Of a stretch of 64,000 nt of DNA, positions 54,829-64,000 are shown piece by piece. How positions within the stretch are numbered: the first letter of the stretch is position 1; each line of letters opens with the position of its first letter. The DNA comes from Alphaproteobacteria bacterium (GTDB lineage Bacteria > Pseudomonadota > Alphaproteobacteria > Micropepsales > Micropepsaceae): NCBI GenBank assembly GCA_016125165.1, contig WGMH01000001.1:793098-857097 (forward strand), written 5' to 3'. The notes beneath the pieces were generated by a model. The model was not told where the DNA came from and did no database searches. It saw only the letters and a program-made list of their open reading frames with translations. The position numbers were made by a program, and so were the translations under genes.

Positions 54829-56133
54829 ATGAAAAGCCTGATCAATGTGCGCCATATTCGATTGCTGCGTGCACTATCTCGCCGCTGGCAACGGCGAGCG
54901 ATCTTCACCATTGGCGCTTTTGCGGTCGGTCTTGCCGCCGTAGGTCTGGCACTTGCGTCCGATGGCGCATTGCATGCGTTTCATGAACTCTTCCGGAAGG
55001 CCCCCTATGCAGCGCTGGTGATTACGCCACTCGGATTCGCGCTGTCCGTGTATCTGGCGCGCAAATACTTTCCAAACACACAGGGCTCCGGCATTCCCCA
55101 AGTAATTGCCGCACGTGCTTTGAAAGAACCCGAGGATCGCGCGCGACTGGTGGGCCTGCGCGTTGGCATCGGCAAGATGGGGCTGACGCTGCTGGGGCTT
55201 CTGGTCGGCGCATCGGTTGGCCGCGAAGGCCCGACCGTGCAGATTGGCGCTTCGCTGATGTTCGCCATTGGCAGGCTCACGCCGCGTCGTCAGCCGGGTC
55301 TTATCCTCGCGGGCGCCGCGGCCGGTGTTGCCGCAGCATTCAACACGCCACTCGCCGGAATTGTGTTCGCCATCGAGGAAATCAGTCGCACATTCGAGGT
55401 GCGGACCTCAGGGCTGATCATCGGCGCAGTCATTCTCTCTGGACTGATCTCACTATATCTGTTGGGTAACTACACCTATTTCGGATATTCGAACGCCATG
55501 CTGCCAACGGGCATGGACTGGCTGTCGGTTCCGGTGTGCGGTGTTCTTGGTGGGCTTTTTGGAGGCTTTTTCTCGCGGATCCTTGTCCAGACCGCGAATG
55601 GAATTCCCGGAATTGCAGGGGGATGGATCAAACAAAATCCAATCCTGTTTGCCGCGGCATGCGGATTGGCGGTTGCCGTGTGTGGCATTCTTTCCGATGG
55701 CGCAGTGTTCGGCACGGGCTATGCCTCGGCCCGCGGCATCATTCATGAAACCCATCCATTACCACTTTCTTTTATGCCGATGAAGTTTCTGGCAACGGTG
55801 CTTTCCTCTGTCAGCGGCATGCCGGGCGGTATCTTCTCGCCGTCATTGTCTGTGGGCGCGGGTCTTGGTGCGGATATTGCGCATCTCTTCCCTCATGCGC
55901 CTATTGGCCCGATTGTGCTTCTGGGCATGGTTGCTTATTTCACCGGTGTCGTGCAGGCGCCCATCACCAGCTTCGTGATCGTGTCTGAGATGACGGCAAA
56001 CCACCGGATGCTTGTGCCGCTGATGGCGGCCGCGCTCATCGCCAATGCAGTCTCAAAGCTTGTCTGCCGCGAGGGCGTCTATCACGCGTTGTCGAAAAAC
56101 TTTCTGCGAGGCGCAGGTCCGGTCAGCCATTGA
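54829..56133 (+). CDS. ClC family chloride/proton transporter
   Basis: 434 residues from ATG 54829 (GTG 54808 also possible). The ion-pathway motifs are GSGIPQV near 92, GREGPTVQ with gating Glu133, and GGIFSPSL. Glu184 in AIEEISRTF corresponds to the proton glutamate of the E. coli ClC exchanger, and Tyr in GVYHAL to its central tyrosine, so a chloride/proton antiporter is expected, not a channel. No CBS domains. It lies 68 bases after the ligand-gated channel gene, same strand, and its end overlaps tspO by 11 bases. Confidence 0.93.
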   Translation: MKSLINVRHIRLLRALSRRWQRRAIFTIGAFAVGLAAVGLALASDGALHAFHELFRKAPYAALVITPLGFALSVYLARKYFPNTQGSGIPQVIAARALKEPEDRARLVGLRVGIGKMGLTLLGLLVGASVGREGPTVQIGASLMFAIGRLTPRRQPGLILAGAAAGVAAAFNTPLAGIVFAIEEISRTFEVRTSGLIIGAVILSGLISLYLLGNYTYFGYSNAMLPTGMDWLSVPVCGVLGGLFGGFFSRILVQTANGIPGIAGGWIKQNPILFAAACGLAVAVCGILSDGAVFGTGYASARGIIHETHPLPLSFMPMKFLATVLSSVSGMPGGIFSPSLSVGAGLGADIAHLFPHAPIGPIVLLGMVAYFTGVVQAPITSFVIVSEMTANHRMLVPLMAAALIANAVSKLVCREGVYHALSKNFLRGAGPVSH

Positions 56134-56611
56134 GCCGGACGATGGATGCGTTCAGCACTGTCGCGAACGAAATCCAAGCCAGATATGGAATGAGCAGAGT
56201 GCCGGCGATCCGGTCGATGCGCCAGAACAGGATAAGAGTCGCCAGCACCGCGGCATCCAGAAGCGCAACTTCGATCACCGCCAAGTCGGGGCGGTGAGCG
56301 CCGAAGAACAGCCAGGACCACGCCAGATTGAGCAGAAGCTGGATTGCGAACAGCAGCATCGCACGGTGAACAAGGCCGCATTCCCGCCATACGCGCCAGG
56401 CCGCGACGGCCATCAGCGCATAGAGAAGCGACCAGACAGGCCCGAAGATCCAGTTCGGCGGGTTGAAGGTGGGCTTGGCGAGCCCCGCATACCAGCCGGG
56501 AATTTCAGGGAGCGTCGCGGCGCTGCCCAAGGCCGCAACAGAAAAGGTAACGGCCAGAAAGCAGGCCAGCGCCAAAAGGCTCTGAAAATTCGAAATTTCG
56601 CGCGACGCCAT
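56123..56611 (-). CDS. tspO: TspO/MBR family protein
   Basis: 162 residues from ATG 56611, eight bases after GGAG. Five membrane helices with WYAGLAKPTFNPPNWIFGPVWSLLYALMA and NLAWSWLFFGAHRPDLA, the TspO signatures. TspO binds porphyrins and cholesterol-like ligands and in Rhodobacter acts as an oxygen-dependent regulator of photosynthesis genes. Here it converges with the ClC gene, overlapping by 11 bases. Confidence 0.93.
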   Translation of the reverse strand: MASREISNFQSLLALACFLAVTFSVAALGSAATLPEIPGWYAGLAKPTFNPPNWIFGPVWSLLYALMAVAAWRVWRECGLVHRAMLLFAIQLLLNLAWSWLFFGAHRPDLAVIEVALLDAAVLATLILFWRIDRIAGTLLIPYLAWISFATVLNASIVRLNG

Positions 56612-56670
56612 GAGCAACACTCCGCCAAACAGGCGAGGAGAATACGCAGAAGCAGTGCTAGCGGATCATG

Positions 56671-58923
56671 TCAAAGCGCGGCGATCATTGCCGCGTTGTA
56701 GATTTCGCTCATCTTGGCACCTAGGGGCGTAATCTGCACCGAGTGCTCAAGGCCAACAAGAACGGGTCCCAGAATGGTAACGCCCCCGATTTCGCCCAGG
56801 AGTTTGGTTGAGATCGAGGCAGAATGAATGGCCGGCATGATCAGCACGTTCGCCGTATCGGTAAGGCGCGAGAAAGGGTAGACGGCCATCTTTTCGCGAT
56901 CCAGCGCCACATCGGCGGCGATCTCGCCGTCGAATTCGAAGTCGACGCCGCGCTGATCGAGCAATCGCACCGCCTCGACGATACGTTCGGATCGCTCGCT
57001 GCGCGGGAATCCGAACGTCGAGGACGCCAGCATGGCAACGCGTGGCGTAAACCCGAAGCGTTTGGCGACGGCGGCGGTCTGGATGGCGATATCGGCAAGT
57101 TCGCTGGCCGAGGGCATTTCATGCACGCTCGTGTCGCCCATAAAAAGCACGCGCCCGCGGGCGAAGATTACAACCACGCCAATGGGCCGTTGGCCGCGCG
57201 GCGAATCCAGCACCGTGCGCACATCGTTCAGCGCCACCTGATAGGAACGTGTAACGCCCGTGACCATGGCGTCCGCATCGCCCGCGGCTAGCATGGACGC
57301 GGAATAGATATTGCGGTCGTTGGTCACAAGGCGCACGCAGTCACGATACAGCATGCCGTGCCGCTGCATGCGATGGTAAAGCGCATCGATATAGCGCGCC
57401 TCATTGCGTGCGCTCTGGGCGTTTCGCACTTCCAGCGCATTGGGCTCGATCCCCATGCGCGCCATGCCGGCGCGTATCTGCTCGTCACGGCCCACCAGGA
57501 TGGATTTGCCCAGCCCGGAGTTCTGAAACGCAATCGCTGCGCGAATCACCGATTCCTCTTCACCTTCGGCAAAGACCACGCGCTTGGGGTTCGAACGAAC
57601 GCGCGCTGTGATGTCCTGAAATAGAAGCGCCGAAGGGTCGAGCCGTGCGGTCAACTGATTGCGATAGGCATCCTGATTCTTCACTTCGCGCCGCGCCACG
57701 CCTGTGCGTATGGCGGCTTCGGCCACCGCACTCGAAACCCGGCTGATAAGGCGCGGATCAAACGGCACGGGAATGATGTAGTCGGGACCGTAGGCTGGGC
57801 GGTCGCCGCGATAGGCGAGCGCCACTTCATCTGGCACATCTTCGCGCGCCAGTTCGGCCAATGCCTCGGCCGCGGCGATTTTCATGGCTTCGTTGATCGT
57901 TGTCGCGCGCACGTCGAGCGCGCCGCGGAAAATATACGGGAAGCCCAGGACGTTGTTCACCTGATTGGGATAATCGCTGCGCCCGGTCGCCACGATGGCA
58001 TCAGGGCGCACGGCCTTTGCGTCTTCCGGCGTGATTTCTGGATCGGGATTTGCCATAGCGAAGATGATGGGTGCTTTGGCCATCGTCTTCACCATTTCCG
58101 GCGTCAGCGCGCCTTTCACCGAAAGACCCAGAAACAGATCGCATCCCACCAGCGCATCGGCCAGCGAGCGCGCTTTGGTTTCCACCGCGTGCGCGCTTTT
58201 CCACTGATTCATGCCATCGGTACGGCCGCGGTACACCACCCCTTTGGAGTCACAGAGTATGGCGTTGCCATTTGGCAGGCCCATGGCTTTCAGAAGTTCA
58301 AGGCAGGCAATACCCGCTGCGCCTGCACCGTTGACCACCACGCGCATGTCTTCAATGCGTCGTCCGGTCAAATGCATGGCATTGATGACGCCCGCGGCGG
58401 AAATAATCGCGGTTCCATGCTGGTCGTCATGGAATACAGGAATATCCATCAATTCGCGCAGGCGTTCTTCGATCATGAAGCATTCGGGTGCCTTGATGTC
58501 TTCCAGATTGATCCCGCCAAACGTGGGGCCCAGATAGCGCACGCAATTCACGAAGGCATCGACATCGGTCGTGTCGACTTCCAGATCGATGGCATCCACA
58601 TCGGCGAAGCGCTTGAAGAGAACGGCCTTGCCTTCCATCACCGGTTTGGAGGCGAGCGGGCCCAGATCCCCCAATCCAAGAATGGCCGTGCCGTTGGAGA
58701 TCACGGCCACAAGATTCCCCTTGGCTGTGTAATCGAAAACGGTGTCGGGGTTTTCTGCGATGGCGCGCACCGGTGCGGCAACGCCGGGGGAATAGGCGAG
58801 TGACAGGTCGCGCTGGGTGGCCATCGGCTTCGTGGCGGCGATGGCGATCTTTCCGGGCTTGCCCTGCGCGTGGAAGGCCAGGGCTTCTTCGTCGGTGACA
58901 GAGGGCTTGCGAGGGGCGGGCAT
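56671..58923 (-). CDS. maeB: NADP-dependent malic enzyme with phosphotransacetylase-like domain
   Basis: 750 residues. The malic enzyme half (about 1-430) has FHDDQHGTA, the NADP fold [17 protein letters not shown] and AMANPDPEI; the C-terminal phosphotransacetylase-like half (about 430-750) has [15 protein letters not shown]. This fusion is the MaeB/TME type common in Proteobacteria, in which the second half is regulatory. It decarboxylates malate to pyruvate and makes NADPH. The gene is divergent from mutS. Confidence 0.97.
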   Translation of the reverse strand: MPAPRKPSVTDEEALAFHAQGKPGKIAIAATKPMATQRDLSLAYSPGVAAPVRAIAENPDTVFDYTAKGNLVAVISNGTAILGLGDLGPLASKPVMEGKAVLFKRFADVDAIDLEVDTTDVDAFVNCVRYLGPTFGGINLEDIKAPECFMIEERLRELMDIPVFHDDQHGTAIISAAGVINAMHLTGRRIEDMRVVVNGAGAAGIACLELLKAMGLPNGNAILCDSKGVVYRGRTDGMNQWKSAHAVETKARSLADALVGCDLFLGLSVKGALTPEMVKTMAKAPIIFAMANPDPEITPEDAKAVRPDAIVATGRSDYPNQVNNVLGFPYIFRGALDVRATTINEAMKIAAAEALAELAREDVPDEVALAYRGDRPAYGPDYIIPVPFDPRLISRVSSAVAEAAIRTGVARREVKNQDAYRNQLTARLDPSALLFQDITARVRSNPKRVVFAEGEEESVIRAAIAFQNSGLGKSILVGRDEQIRAGMARMGIEPNALEVRNAQSARNEARYIDALYHRMQRHGMLYRDCVRLVTNDRNIYSASMLAAGDADAMVTGVTRSYQVALNDVRTVLDSPRGQRPIGVVVIFARGRVLFMGDTSVHEMPSASELADIAIQTAAVAKRFGFTPRVAMLASSTFGFPRSERSERIVEAVRLLDQRGVDFEFDGEIAADVALDREKMAVYPFSRLTDTANVLIMPAIHSASISTKLLGEIGGVTILGPVLVGLEHSVQITPLGAKMSEIYNAAMIAAL

Positions 58924-59034
58924 GGCGATCCGTTGGGATGATCCACAGAATATCGGTCTGAATCCGTTGCCGTTTCAATGGTGAAAGGATGACTGCCTTC
59001 GCCGTGCGTCAATCAATGCTAATTTGTCGCCCTT

Positions 59035-61731
59035 ATGAACGAGCACGTATCGCCACCGCCGGATGCCGAAGGGGCCGCCACGCCCCTGATGGCGCAATAT
59101 CTGGAAATCAAGGCGGCACATCCGGAATATCTGCTGTTTTACCGGATGGGCGACTTCTATGAGCTGTTTTTTGAGGACGCCGCCCGGGCCGCCGAAGCGC
59201 TCGATATCGCGCTGACCAAGCGCGGCAAGCATATGGGCCAAGATATCCCGATGTGTGGCGTGCCGGTGCACGCTGCGGAAACCTATCTGGAGAAGCTCAT
59301 CCGCAAGGGCTTCCGCGTGGCGGTCTGCGAGCAGGTGGAAGATCCTGCGGAAGCCAAAAAGCGCGGCTCCAAGTCCGTCGTGAAACGCGAGGTCATCCGC
59401 CTCGTCACTCCCGGCACGCTGACAGAAGATTCGCTTTTGGAACCGCGCAGCGCCAACAGGCTGGTGAGCCTTGGCCGCGCCGGATCCGCGCTGGCGCTTG
59501 CGAGCGCCGACATGTCCACCGGCGAATTCACAGTGGGAAGCGTGGAGGCATCCGAGCTTGCTGCCGAACTGGCACGGCTATCACCGCGCGAGGTGCTGGC
59601 GCCCGATGGGTTGCTGTCCCATGAGGAGATTGCGCCGTTGCTGAAGGCGCTCGGTCCCGCGCTCACGCCCTTGCCGTCAATCAAATTCGATTCCGCCAAT
59701 GGCGAGCGCGGACTGAAGGCACTTTATGGTGTCGCCGCGCTTGATGCTTTCGGACAGTTCTCACGTGCGGAGCTTTCGGCGGCGGGCGCACTCGTCGGTT
59801 ATCTGGAACTGACGCAAAAGGGAAAGCTGCCCGCGCTCGGCGCGCTGACGCAGGTTTCGAGCGGTGTGTTCATGAGCATCGACGCCGCCACGCGCCGCAA
59901 TCTCGAACTTGTTGAGACACTTTCGGGTTCGCGCGGGGGGAGCCTGCTTGCCACCATCGACCGCACGGTGACCGCGGCAGGCGGGCGCGAGCTTGCTGCG
60001 CGGTTGGCGGCGCCGCTCACCGATGCGAAAACGATCGCTGAACGTCACGATGCCGTTGCATTCTTTGCGGGCGACGGCGATTTGCGGCGTTCTCTGCGCG
60101 AGAGTTTGCGTCGTGCGCCGGACATCGCGCGGGCGCTGGCACGGATTTCAGTGGAGCGCGGCGGCCCCCGCGATCTTGCCGCCATTCGTGATGGTGTGAA
60201 AGCGGCGCGCGCCTTGCGCGATGCACTGAAACTGGACGACGCGCTTTCGCCATCGCCGGGCGAAGTGCGGGCGGCACGCGATACGCTTGCAATCAGCATT
60301 GCCGATGTTTCGGCCCTTTCCGACAAGCTCGATTATCTGCTGGTAGCCGAACCGCCCTTTCTGGCGCGCGATGGCGGATTTATCGCCAGTGGCCGTCACG
60401 CCCCGTTGGATGAAGTGCGCGCGCTCCGCGATGAAAGCCGCCGGGTCATCGCGGCGCTGGAGGCGCGCTACCGCGAACAAAGTGGCGTTTCGGGCCTGCG
60501 CATCAAGCACAACAATGTACTCGGCTATTTCATCGAAACCACGCCCGTGCATGCCGACAAGTTGCAGACGTCGCAGATGCGCGAGCTTTTCCGTCACCGC
60601 CAGACCATCGGCACCGCCGTGCGTTTCACCACTGATGAACTCGCCACGCTCGCCAGCCGGATTTCCGAAGCGGGCGAACAGGCGCTCGCGCTCGAACGCA
60701 CGTTGTTCGATGAACTGGTGGCCGATACGCTTGCCGTGCACGCTGTGCTGTCGCGCATGGCATCGGCGCTGGCGGTACTGGATGTCGCCACCGCGCTTGG
60801 CGAACTTGCCGCCGAGCGGCGCTATGTCCGCCCAAAAGTCGACAGCGGTCCTGCATTCAAAATCGTGCGCGGGCGCCATCCAGTGGTGGAAGAAGCGCTC
60901 ATCGCCGCGCGTGAAAAGCCCTTCGTGCCGAACGATTGCGACCTTTCTGCGAATGGTGACGGCCGGCTATGGCTCGTGACCGGTCCGAATATGGCCGGCA
61001 AATCCACCTTCCTGCGTCAGAACGCGCTGATTGCGATCCTTGCGCAGATGGGAAGTTTCGTGCCTGCCGAAGAGGCGCATATTGGCATCGTCGACAAGCT
61101 GTTCTCCCGTGTTGGAGCTGCAGACGATCTGGCGCGTGGCCGATCAACCTTCATGGTGGAAATGGTCGAGGCCGCGGCCATCCTCAATCAGGCGACGCCC
61201 GCAAGCCTTGTCATCCTCGACGAGATCGGGCGCGGTACGGCCACCTTTGATGGGCTCGCCATAGCCTGGGCGGCGGCCGAGCATCTGCACGATACAAACC
61301 GCTCGCGCGCACTCTTCGCCACGCATTATCACGAGATGACCGCTCTGGCGGAGCGCCTTTCATCCATGATTTGCGTCACCATGCGTGTGAGCGAATGGAA
61401 CGATCAAATCGTGTTTCTGCATGAAGTGATGAAGGGCGCGGCGGATCGTTCCTATGGCATTCATGTGGCTAAGCTGGCAGGTCTTCCTTCTGCGGTGATT
61501 TCGCGAGCCAACGAGGTGTTGCGTGCGCTCGAAGAGGGACGTGAGGGTCACAAGCCGCTCGCGCGCATCGACGATCTGCCGCTCTTTCAGGCGTCCGCGC
61601 CGCCAAAGTCCGCCGTCAAATCTAGCGCGGTAGAGGATGCCTTGCGCGAGATTTCGCCTGACAGCCTGTCACCGCGCGAAGCGCTCGATCTGCTTTACGC
61701 GCTCAAGGAAAAGCTTGCGCCGAAGGCGTGA
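59035..61731 (+). CDS. mutS: DNA mismatch repair protein MutS
   Basis: 898 residues from ATG 59035. The mismatch-binding domain has [14 protein letters not shown], containing the conserved Phe-x-Glu motif; the ATPase has Walker [14 protein letters not shown] at about 650, Walker B ([17 protein letters not shown]) and ATHYHEM. It finds base mismatches after replication and works with MutL. Divergent from maeB with 111 bases between; a UspA gene follows closely. Confidence 0.98.
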   Translation: MNEHVSPPPDAEGAATPLMAQYLEIKAAHPEYLLFYRMGDFYELFFEDAARAAEALDIALTKRGKHMGQDIPMCGVPVHAAETYLEKLIRKGFRVAVCEQVEDPAEAKKRGSKSVVKREVIRLVTPGTLTEDSLLEPRSANRLVSLGRAGSALALASADMSTGEFTVGSVEASELAAELARLSPREVLAPDGLLSHEEIAPLLKALGPALTPLPSIKFDSANGERGLKALYGVAALDAFGQFSRAELSAAGALVGYLELTQKGKLPALGALTQVSSGVFMSIDAATRRNLELVETLSGSRGGSLLATIDRTVTAAGGRELAARLAAPLTDAKTIAERHDAVAFFAGDGDLRRSLRESLRRAPDIARALARISVERGGPRDLAAIRDGVKAARALRDALKLDDALSPSPGEVRAARDTLAISIADVSALSDKLDYLLVAEPPFLARDGGFIASGRHAPLDEVRALRDESRRVIAALEARYREQSGVSGLRIKHNNVLGYFIETTPVHADKLQTSQMRELFRHRQTIGTAVRFTTDELATLASRISEAGEQALALERTLFDELVADTLAVHAVLSRMASALAVLDVATALGELAAERRYVRPKVDSGPAFKIVRGRHPVVEEALIAAREKPFVPNDCDLSANGDGRLWLVTGPNMAGKSTFLRQNALIAILAQMGSFVPAEEAHIGIVDKLFSRVGAADDLARGRSTFMVEMVEAAAILNQATPASLVILDEIGRGTATFDGLAIAWAAAEHLHDTNRSRALFATHYHEMTALAERLSSMICVTMRVSEWNDQIVFLHEVMKGAADRSYGIHVAKLAGLPSAVISRANEVLRALEEGREGHKPLARIDDLPLFQASAPPKSAVKSSAVEDALREISPDSLSPREALDLLYALKEKLAPKA

Positions 61732-61779
61732 ATGCACGCCTCTTGCCGCGCCATGCCCGCAAATGGCAGCATTGATTCC

Positions 61780-62286
61780 ATGAGCGGTCCCACAGATGCT
61801 GCCTCCTTCGGCGGGGTGGCGCAAACCGAAAACAAGCGCAAGTTCCTTGTCGTAGTCGACAAGTCGCCGGAAGCCAAGGTCGCACTGCGCTTCGCCACGC
61901 GTCGCGCGCAGCACACCGGCGGCCGCGTGTCACTTCTGTGTGTGGCCCAGCCTGCCGACTTCCAGCAATGGCGCGGCGTGGAAGAAATCATGCGCGATGA
62001 GGCACACCAGGAAGCCGAGAGCCTCATATTCGCGGCGGCGAAAACCGTGAACGAGCTTTCGGGAATACTTCCTGAACTCATCATCCTCCATGGGCGCTCG
62101 AAGGATTGCCTGATCGAGGTGCTAAAAGGCGACCGCGACATTTCCATTCTCGTGCTTGCCACCAGCACTTCGAAGGAGGGCCCGGGCCCCCTTGTATCGA
62201 TGTTTGCAAGCGCGGGCGCCCATCCCATCCCTGTCACAATCGTTCCCGGCGCTCTGTCGGACGAAGAAGTCGATGCGCTCGCCTAA
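61780..62286 (+). CDS. Universal stress protein family (UspA-like)
   Basis: 168 residues from ATG 61780. In-frame ATG codons also occur at 61732 and 61753, directly after the mutS stop; none has a strong ribosome-binding site. The fold starts with [23 protein letters not shown] and ends with [20 protein letters not shown]; the ATP-loop glycine pattern of classical UspA (G-2x-G-9x-G-S/T) is not evident, so it may not bind ATP. Role unclear. It lies close behind mutS, likely cotranscribed. Confidence 0.82.
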   Translation: MSGPTDAASFGGVAQTENKRKFLVVVDKSPEAKVALRFATRRAQHTGGRVSLLCVAQPADFQQWRGVEEIMRDEAHQEAESLIFAAAKTVNELSGILPELIILHGRSKDCLIEVLKGDRDISILVLATSTSKEGPGPLVSMFASAGAHPIPVTIVPGALSDEEVDALA

Positions 62287-62300
62287 AACGGAGTGTTCCC

Positions 62301-62741
62301 ATGCGCTATCTCCACACCATGGTTCGCGTCACCGATCTTGACGCGTCGCTCGACTTCTACTGCAACAAGCTCGGGCTCAAGGAAGTCCGCCGCATCGACA
62401 ATCAGATGGGCCGCTTCACCCTCGTGTTCCTGTCGGCGCCGGAGGATGTCGAACGGGCGGCGAAGGACCAGGCGCCGTTGGTCGAACTCACCCACAATTG
62501 GGATCCGGAGGATTACAAGGGCGGGCGCAATTTCGGCCATCTCGCCTATCGGGTGGACGACATCTACGAGGTCTGCGACCGGCTGATGAAGGGTGGGGTT
62601 ACCATCAACCGGCCCCCGCGGGATGGGCATATGGCCTTCGTGCGCTCGCCAGATGGAATTTCAATCGAACTTCTGCAGGAGGGTGCGCCCAAGCCCCCAA
62701 CGGAACCCTGGGCCTCCATGCCGAATATTGGGGCGTGGTAG
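62301..62741 (+). CDS. gloA: Lactoylglutathione lyase (glyoxalase I)
   Basis: 146 residues from ATG 62301 with CGGAG upstream. Metal ligands His5, Glu62, His80 and Glu123 line up with E. coli GloA. The stretches [21 protein letters not shown] and [15 protein letters not shown] are diagnostic. It turns the methylglyoxal-glutathione hemithioacetal into lactoylglutathione. It follows the uspA-like gene by 14 bases. Confidence 0.95.
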   Translation: MRYLHTMVRVTDLDASLDFYCNKLGLKEVRRIDNQMGRFTLVFLSAPEDVERAAKDQAPLVELTHNWDPEDYKGGRNFGHLAYRVDDIYEVCDRLMKGGVTINRPPRDGHMAFVRSPDGISIELLQEGAPKPPTEPWASMPNIGAW

Positions 62742-62744
62742 GGA

Positions 62745-62773
62745 TTGACGATGTTCATATATTGTTCTATATT
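62745..62773 (+). promoter_or_regulatory. SOS promoter of the secreted nuclease with LexA box
   Basis: TTGACG (62745-62750), 17 bases, TATATT (62768-62773). The spacer carries GTTCATATATTGTTC (62753-62767), an exact GTTC-N7-GTTC LexA box. This copies the layout of the mmcB promoter in the same window, so LexA control is strongly implied. Confidence 0.88.
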
Positions 62774-62804
62774 TTCTACTTGAAGTTGTAGTGGGAGTTT
62801 GGGC

Positions 62805-63278
62805 GTGCCGCTTGCCCAATGGCCGTTGGGTCTGGGTGTCATTGGCCTGTCAGTCGTACTCTCAAGCATGCCAGCCTTTTTGCCCACTGACGCTGTGCGG
62901 ATGGCGGCTGGGGCATTTGAGGGGCCCGTCCGTGCGGACGTGATCGAAGTGATCGACGGCGACACATTTCGCGCAGCGGCACACATTTGGCTTGCTCAGA
63001 CCGTTGAGGTGCATGTGCGGATAGACGGGATTGATGCGCCCGAACTGCATGCAAAATGCACGACCGAACGTCTCAAGGCGGAAGTCGCGCGCGGCTGGCT
63101 GGAACGGCGGATCGGGAACTCGGAAGTTCGCCTGATTGGTGTGAAGAACGACAAATACGGTGGACGCATTCGCGCGTCGGTAGAAGACTCAAACGGAGAC
63201 ATCGCAAAGGCAATGCTTAGACAGGGCCTGGTGCGGGCGTATCACGGCGGCCGCCGTGCGGGCTGGTGCAACAATTGA
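62805..63278 (+). CDS. Secreted thermonuclease-like protein (SNase family)
   Basis: 157 residues from GTG 62805, with GGGAG seven bases upstream; TTG 62799 is an alternative. A hydrophobic N-terminus (LGLGVIGLSVVLSSMPAF) should export or anchor it. The SNase fold shows VIEVIDGDTFRA, VRIDGIDAPE (catalytic Arg and Glu) and KYGGRIRASV (second Arg), then GLVRAYHGGRRAGWC. It probably cuts DNA or RNA outside the cytoplasm. The LexA-box promoter just upstream makes it an SOS gene, an unusual assignment for this family. Confidence 0.88.
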   Translation: MPLAQWPLGLGVIGLSVVLSSMPAFLPTDAVRMAAGAFEGPVRADVIEVIDGDTFRAAAHIWLAQTVEVHVRIDGIDAPELHAKCTTERLKAEVARGWLERRIGNSEVRLIGVKNDKYGGRIRASVEDSNGDIAKAMLRQGLVRAYHGGRRAGWCNN

Positions 63279-63519
63279 CATCAGGCTCGGCTTGACCGTC
63301 TTTTCCGATCGTGAATCCGTGGAGGAAACGGCTATCTTTCACCGAAGTCATCGTCAGTTGCATAGGCGGCAAATGCCGCGGTGCGCTGGCGACCGGTTCG
63401 ACATCTTTCACGCTGCAACCTAGCATTCACGTCGACATTGCGGAGACTTGCTGCGGCAGGGCGACGCGGGACACCGGGATTCTTGGGGCTATAGTGGCGC
63501 GCCGGGGCGGAGAACGATT

Positions 63520-63708
63520 TTGGGCAAAACTGTCGTTGCTATTGCGGTCTTTGTTGTCGCCCTGATCCTGATGGCGGGTCTCTATACCTTGTTCAAGGGA
63601 GGCGATGTTTCGCGCAGCTGGTCCAACCGGATCATGCGTTTGCGCGTTCTGGCGCAATTTATCGCCATCATCGTGATCATGACCGTGCTCTGGCTGAGCG
63701 GACGTTAA
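63520..63708 (+). CDS. Twin-transmembrane HIG1-like small protein
   Basis: 62 residues from TTG 63520, with GGAG seven bases upstream. Two helices (about 5-24 and 42-60) flank a positive loop ending RSWSNRIMRLRVL, matching the HIG1/twin-TM small proteins of Alphaproteobacteria, which associate with respiratory supercomplexes. In many relatives this gene is followed by the cobalamin adenosyltransferase gene, here found 29 kb away. It converges with a HerA-like gene, overlapping by four bases. The 241 bases before it show no gene that I can support. Confidence 0.8.
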   Translation: MGKTVVAIAVFVVALILMAGLYTLFKGGDVSRSWSNRIMRLRVLAQFIAIIVIMTVLWLSGR

Positions 63709-64000
63709 CCGCGCGTTTTGCCTGACAGGCGCCAGCGGCGAACCACCTCCTCCAGCGAGGCACGATCAATTTCGGTCGACTTCCAGGCGGTTGAAAATCC
63801 AGCGTGCTGGTTCTGCACCACTTTGCGCTCGCGCAAATCCTTGAAACGGATGCGCATGGGCATCACGACGCCTTGCCCAAGCACAATCGCCTCGCGATCG
63901 CCCAGAAGCGGAAGGAAATCAAGCAGATCAAGCGCTCCTTCATGCGTATTGGATCGAACGACCTGCTGATCGCGCTCAGTGGACAGGCGCATCGCGATCG
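63705..64000 (-). CDS. C-terminal part of a HerA-like ATPase (partial)
   Basis: The last 97 codons of a gene that runs off the right edge; the frame stays open to the last full codon (Ile-Ala before Met 63992). IAMRLSTERDQQVVRSN then EGALDLLDFLPLLGDREAIVLGQGVVMPMRIRF is typical of the C-terminal region of HerA/DUF853-type hexameric ATPases, which move or process DNA. The Met at 63992 is internal, not the start. Function of this member is unknown. Confidence 0.75.
   Translation of the reverse strand, partial: IAMRLSTERDQQVVRSNTHEGALDLLDFLPLLGDREAIVLGQGVVMPMRIRFKDLRERKVVQNQHAGFSTAWKSTEIDRASLEEVVRRWRLSGKTRG

Noticed and set aside
63311..63565. 84-codon plus-strand frame before the HIG1-like gene
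   Set aside because: No recognisable domain, and it overlaps the well-supported TTG start of the twin-TM gene in another frame.
1..64000. Insertion sequences, prophage, CRISPR arrays
   Set aside because: No transposase, integrase, phage structural or cas gene and no regularly spaced repeats were found in the window.

Overview
The window reads as an ordinary chromosomal segment of an alphaproteobacterium with fairly high GC. Four things point that way: the order trmB-rimP-nusA-ylxR-infB-rbfA-truB-rpsO-pnp; a senC/regB/regA redox locus; an mmcB gene under a GTTC-N7-GTTC LexA box, which is the alphaproteobacterial SOS operator; and RpoH-type promoters of the form CTTG-N17/18-CCTATAT before dnaK and hslV. 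I cannot fix the order or genus. I see no insertion sequence, prophage, CRISPR array or rRNA.

Layout. 1-8.5 kb: end of an EF-hand-like protein, a FliL-like periplasmic protein, a sorbosone dehydrogenase-like propeller protein, a YeiH-type exporter with its LysR regulator, tRNA-Ala(CGC), yggT-yggU-folD, and the senC/regB/regA locus. 8.5-19 kb: the SOS pair mmcB-yjbR, small VOC, secreted and M24 genes, a diiron ferritin-like protein with striking operator dyads, a lone hisB, hslVU, a 760-base stretch with no convincing gene, metK, and a TSUP permease with an Rrf2 regulator. 19-31 kb: the translation and RNA-processing operon from trmB to pnp, interrupted by a TPR-sulfotransferase gene between infB and rbfA. 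31-43 kb: cupin, CPBP protease, steroid 5-alpha-reductase-like protein, cobalamin adenosyltransferase, CHCC zinc finger, polA, a 579-residue protein of unknown function, a MoeB-like enzyme and pckA.

43-56 kb: an EreA/ChaN-like periplasmic protein, a PmtA-like methyltransferase, a PEP mutase-like lyase, dnaKJ, a SulP transporter, the ATP-grasp / alpha-E / transglutaminase cassette, and then a pentameric ligand-gated ion channel homologue followed directly by a ClC chloride/proton transporter. 56-64 kb: TspO, malic enzyme (maeB), mutS, UspA, glyoxalase I, an SOS-controlled secreted nuclease, a twin-TM HIG1-like protein and the end of a HerA-like ATPase.

The most interesting items are the two promoters whose spacers carry LexA boxes (mmcB-yjbR and the secreted nuclease), the ion channel next to a ClC transporter, the palindromic element read in frame inside trmB, the sulfotransferase gene inside the infB operon, and the paired TGACG-N4-CGTCA operators at the diiron gene.
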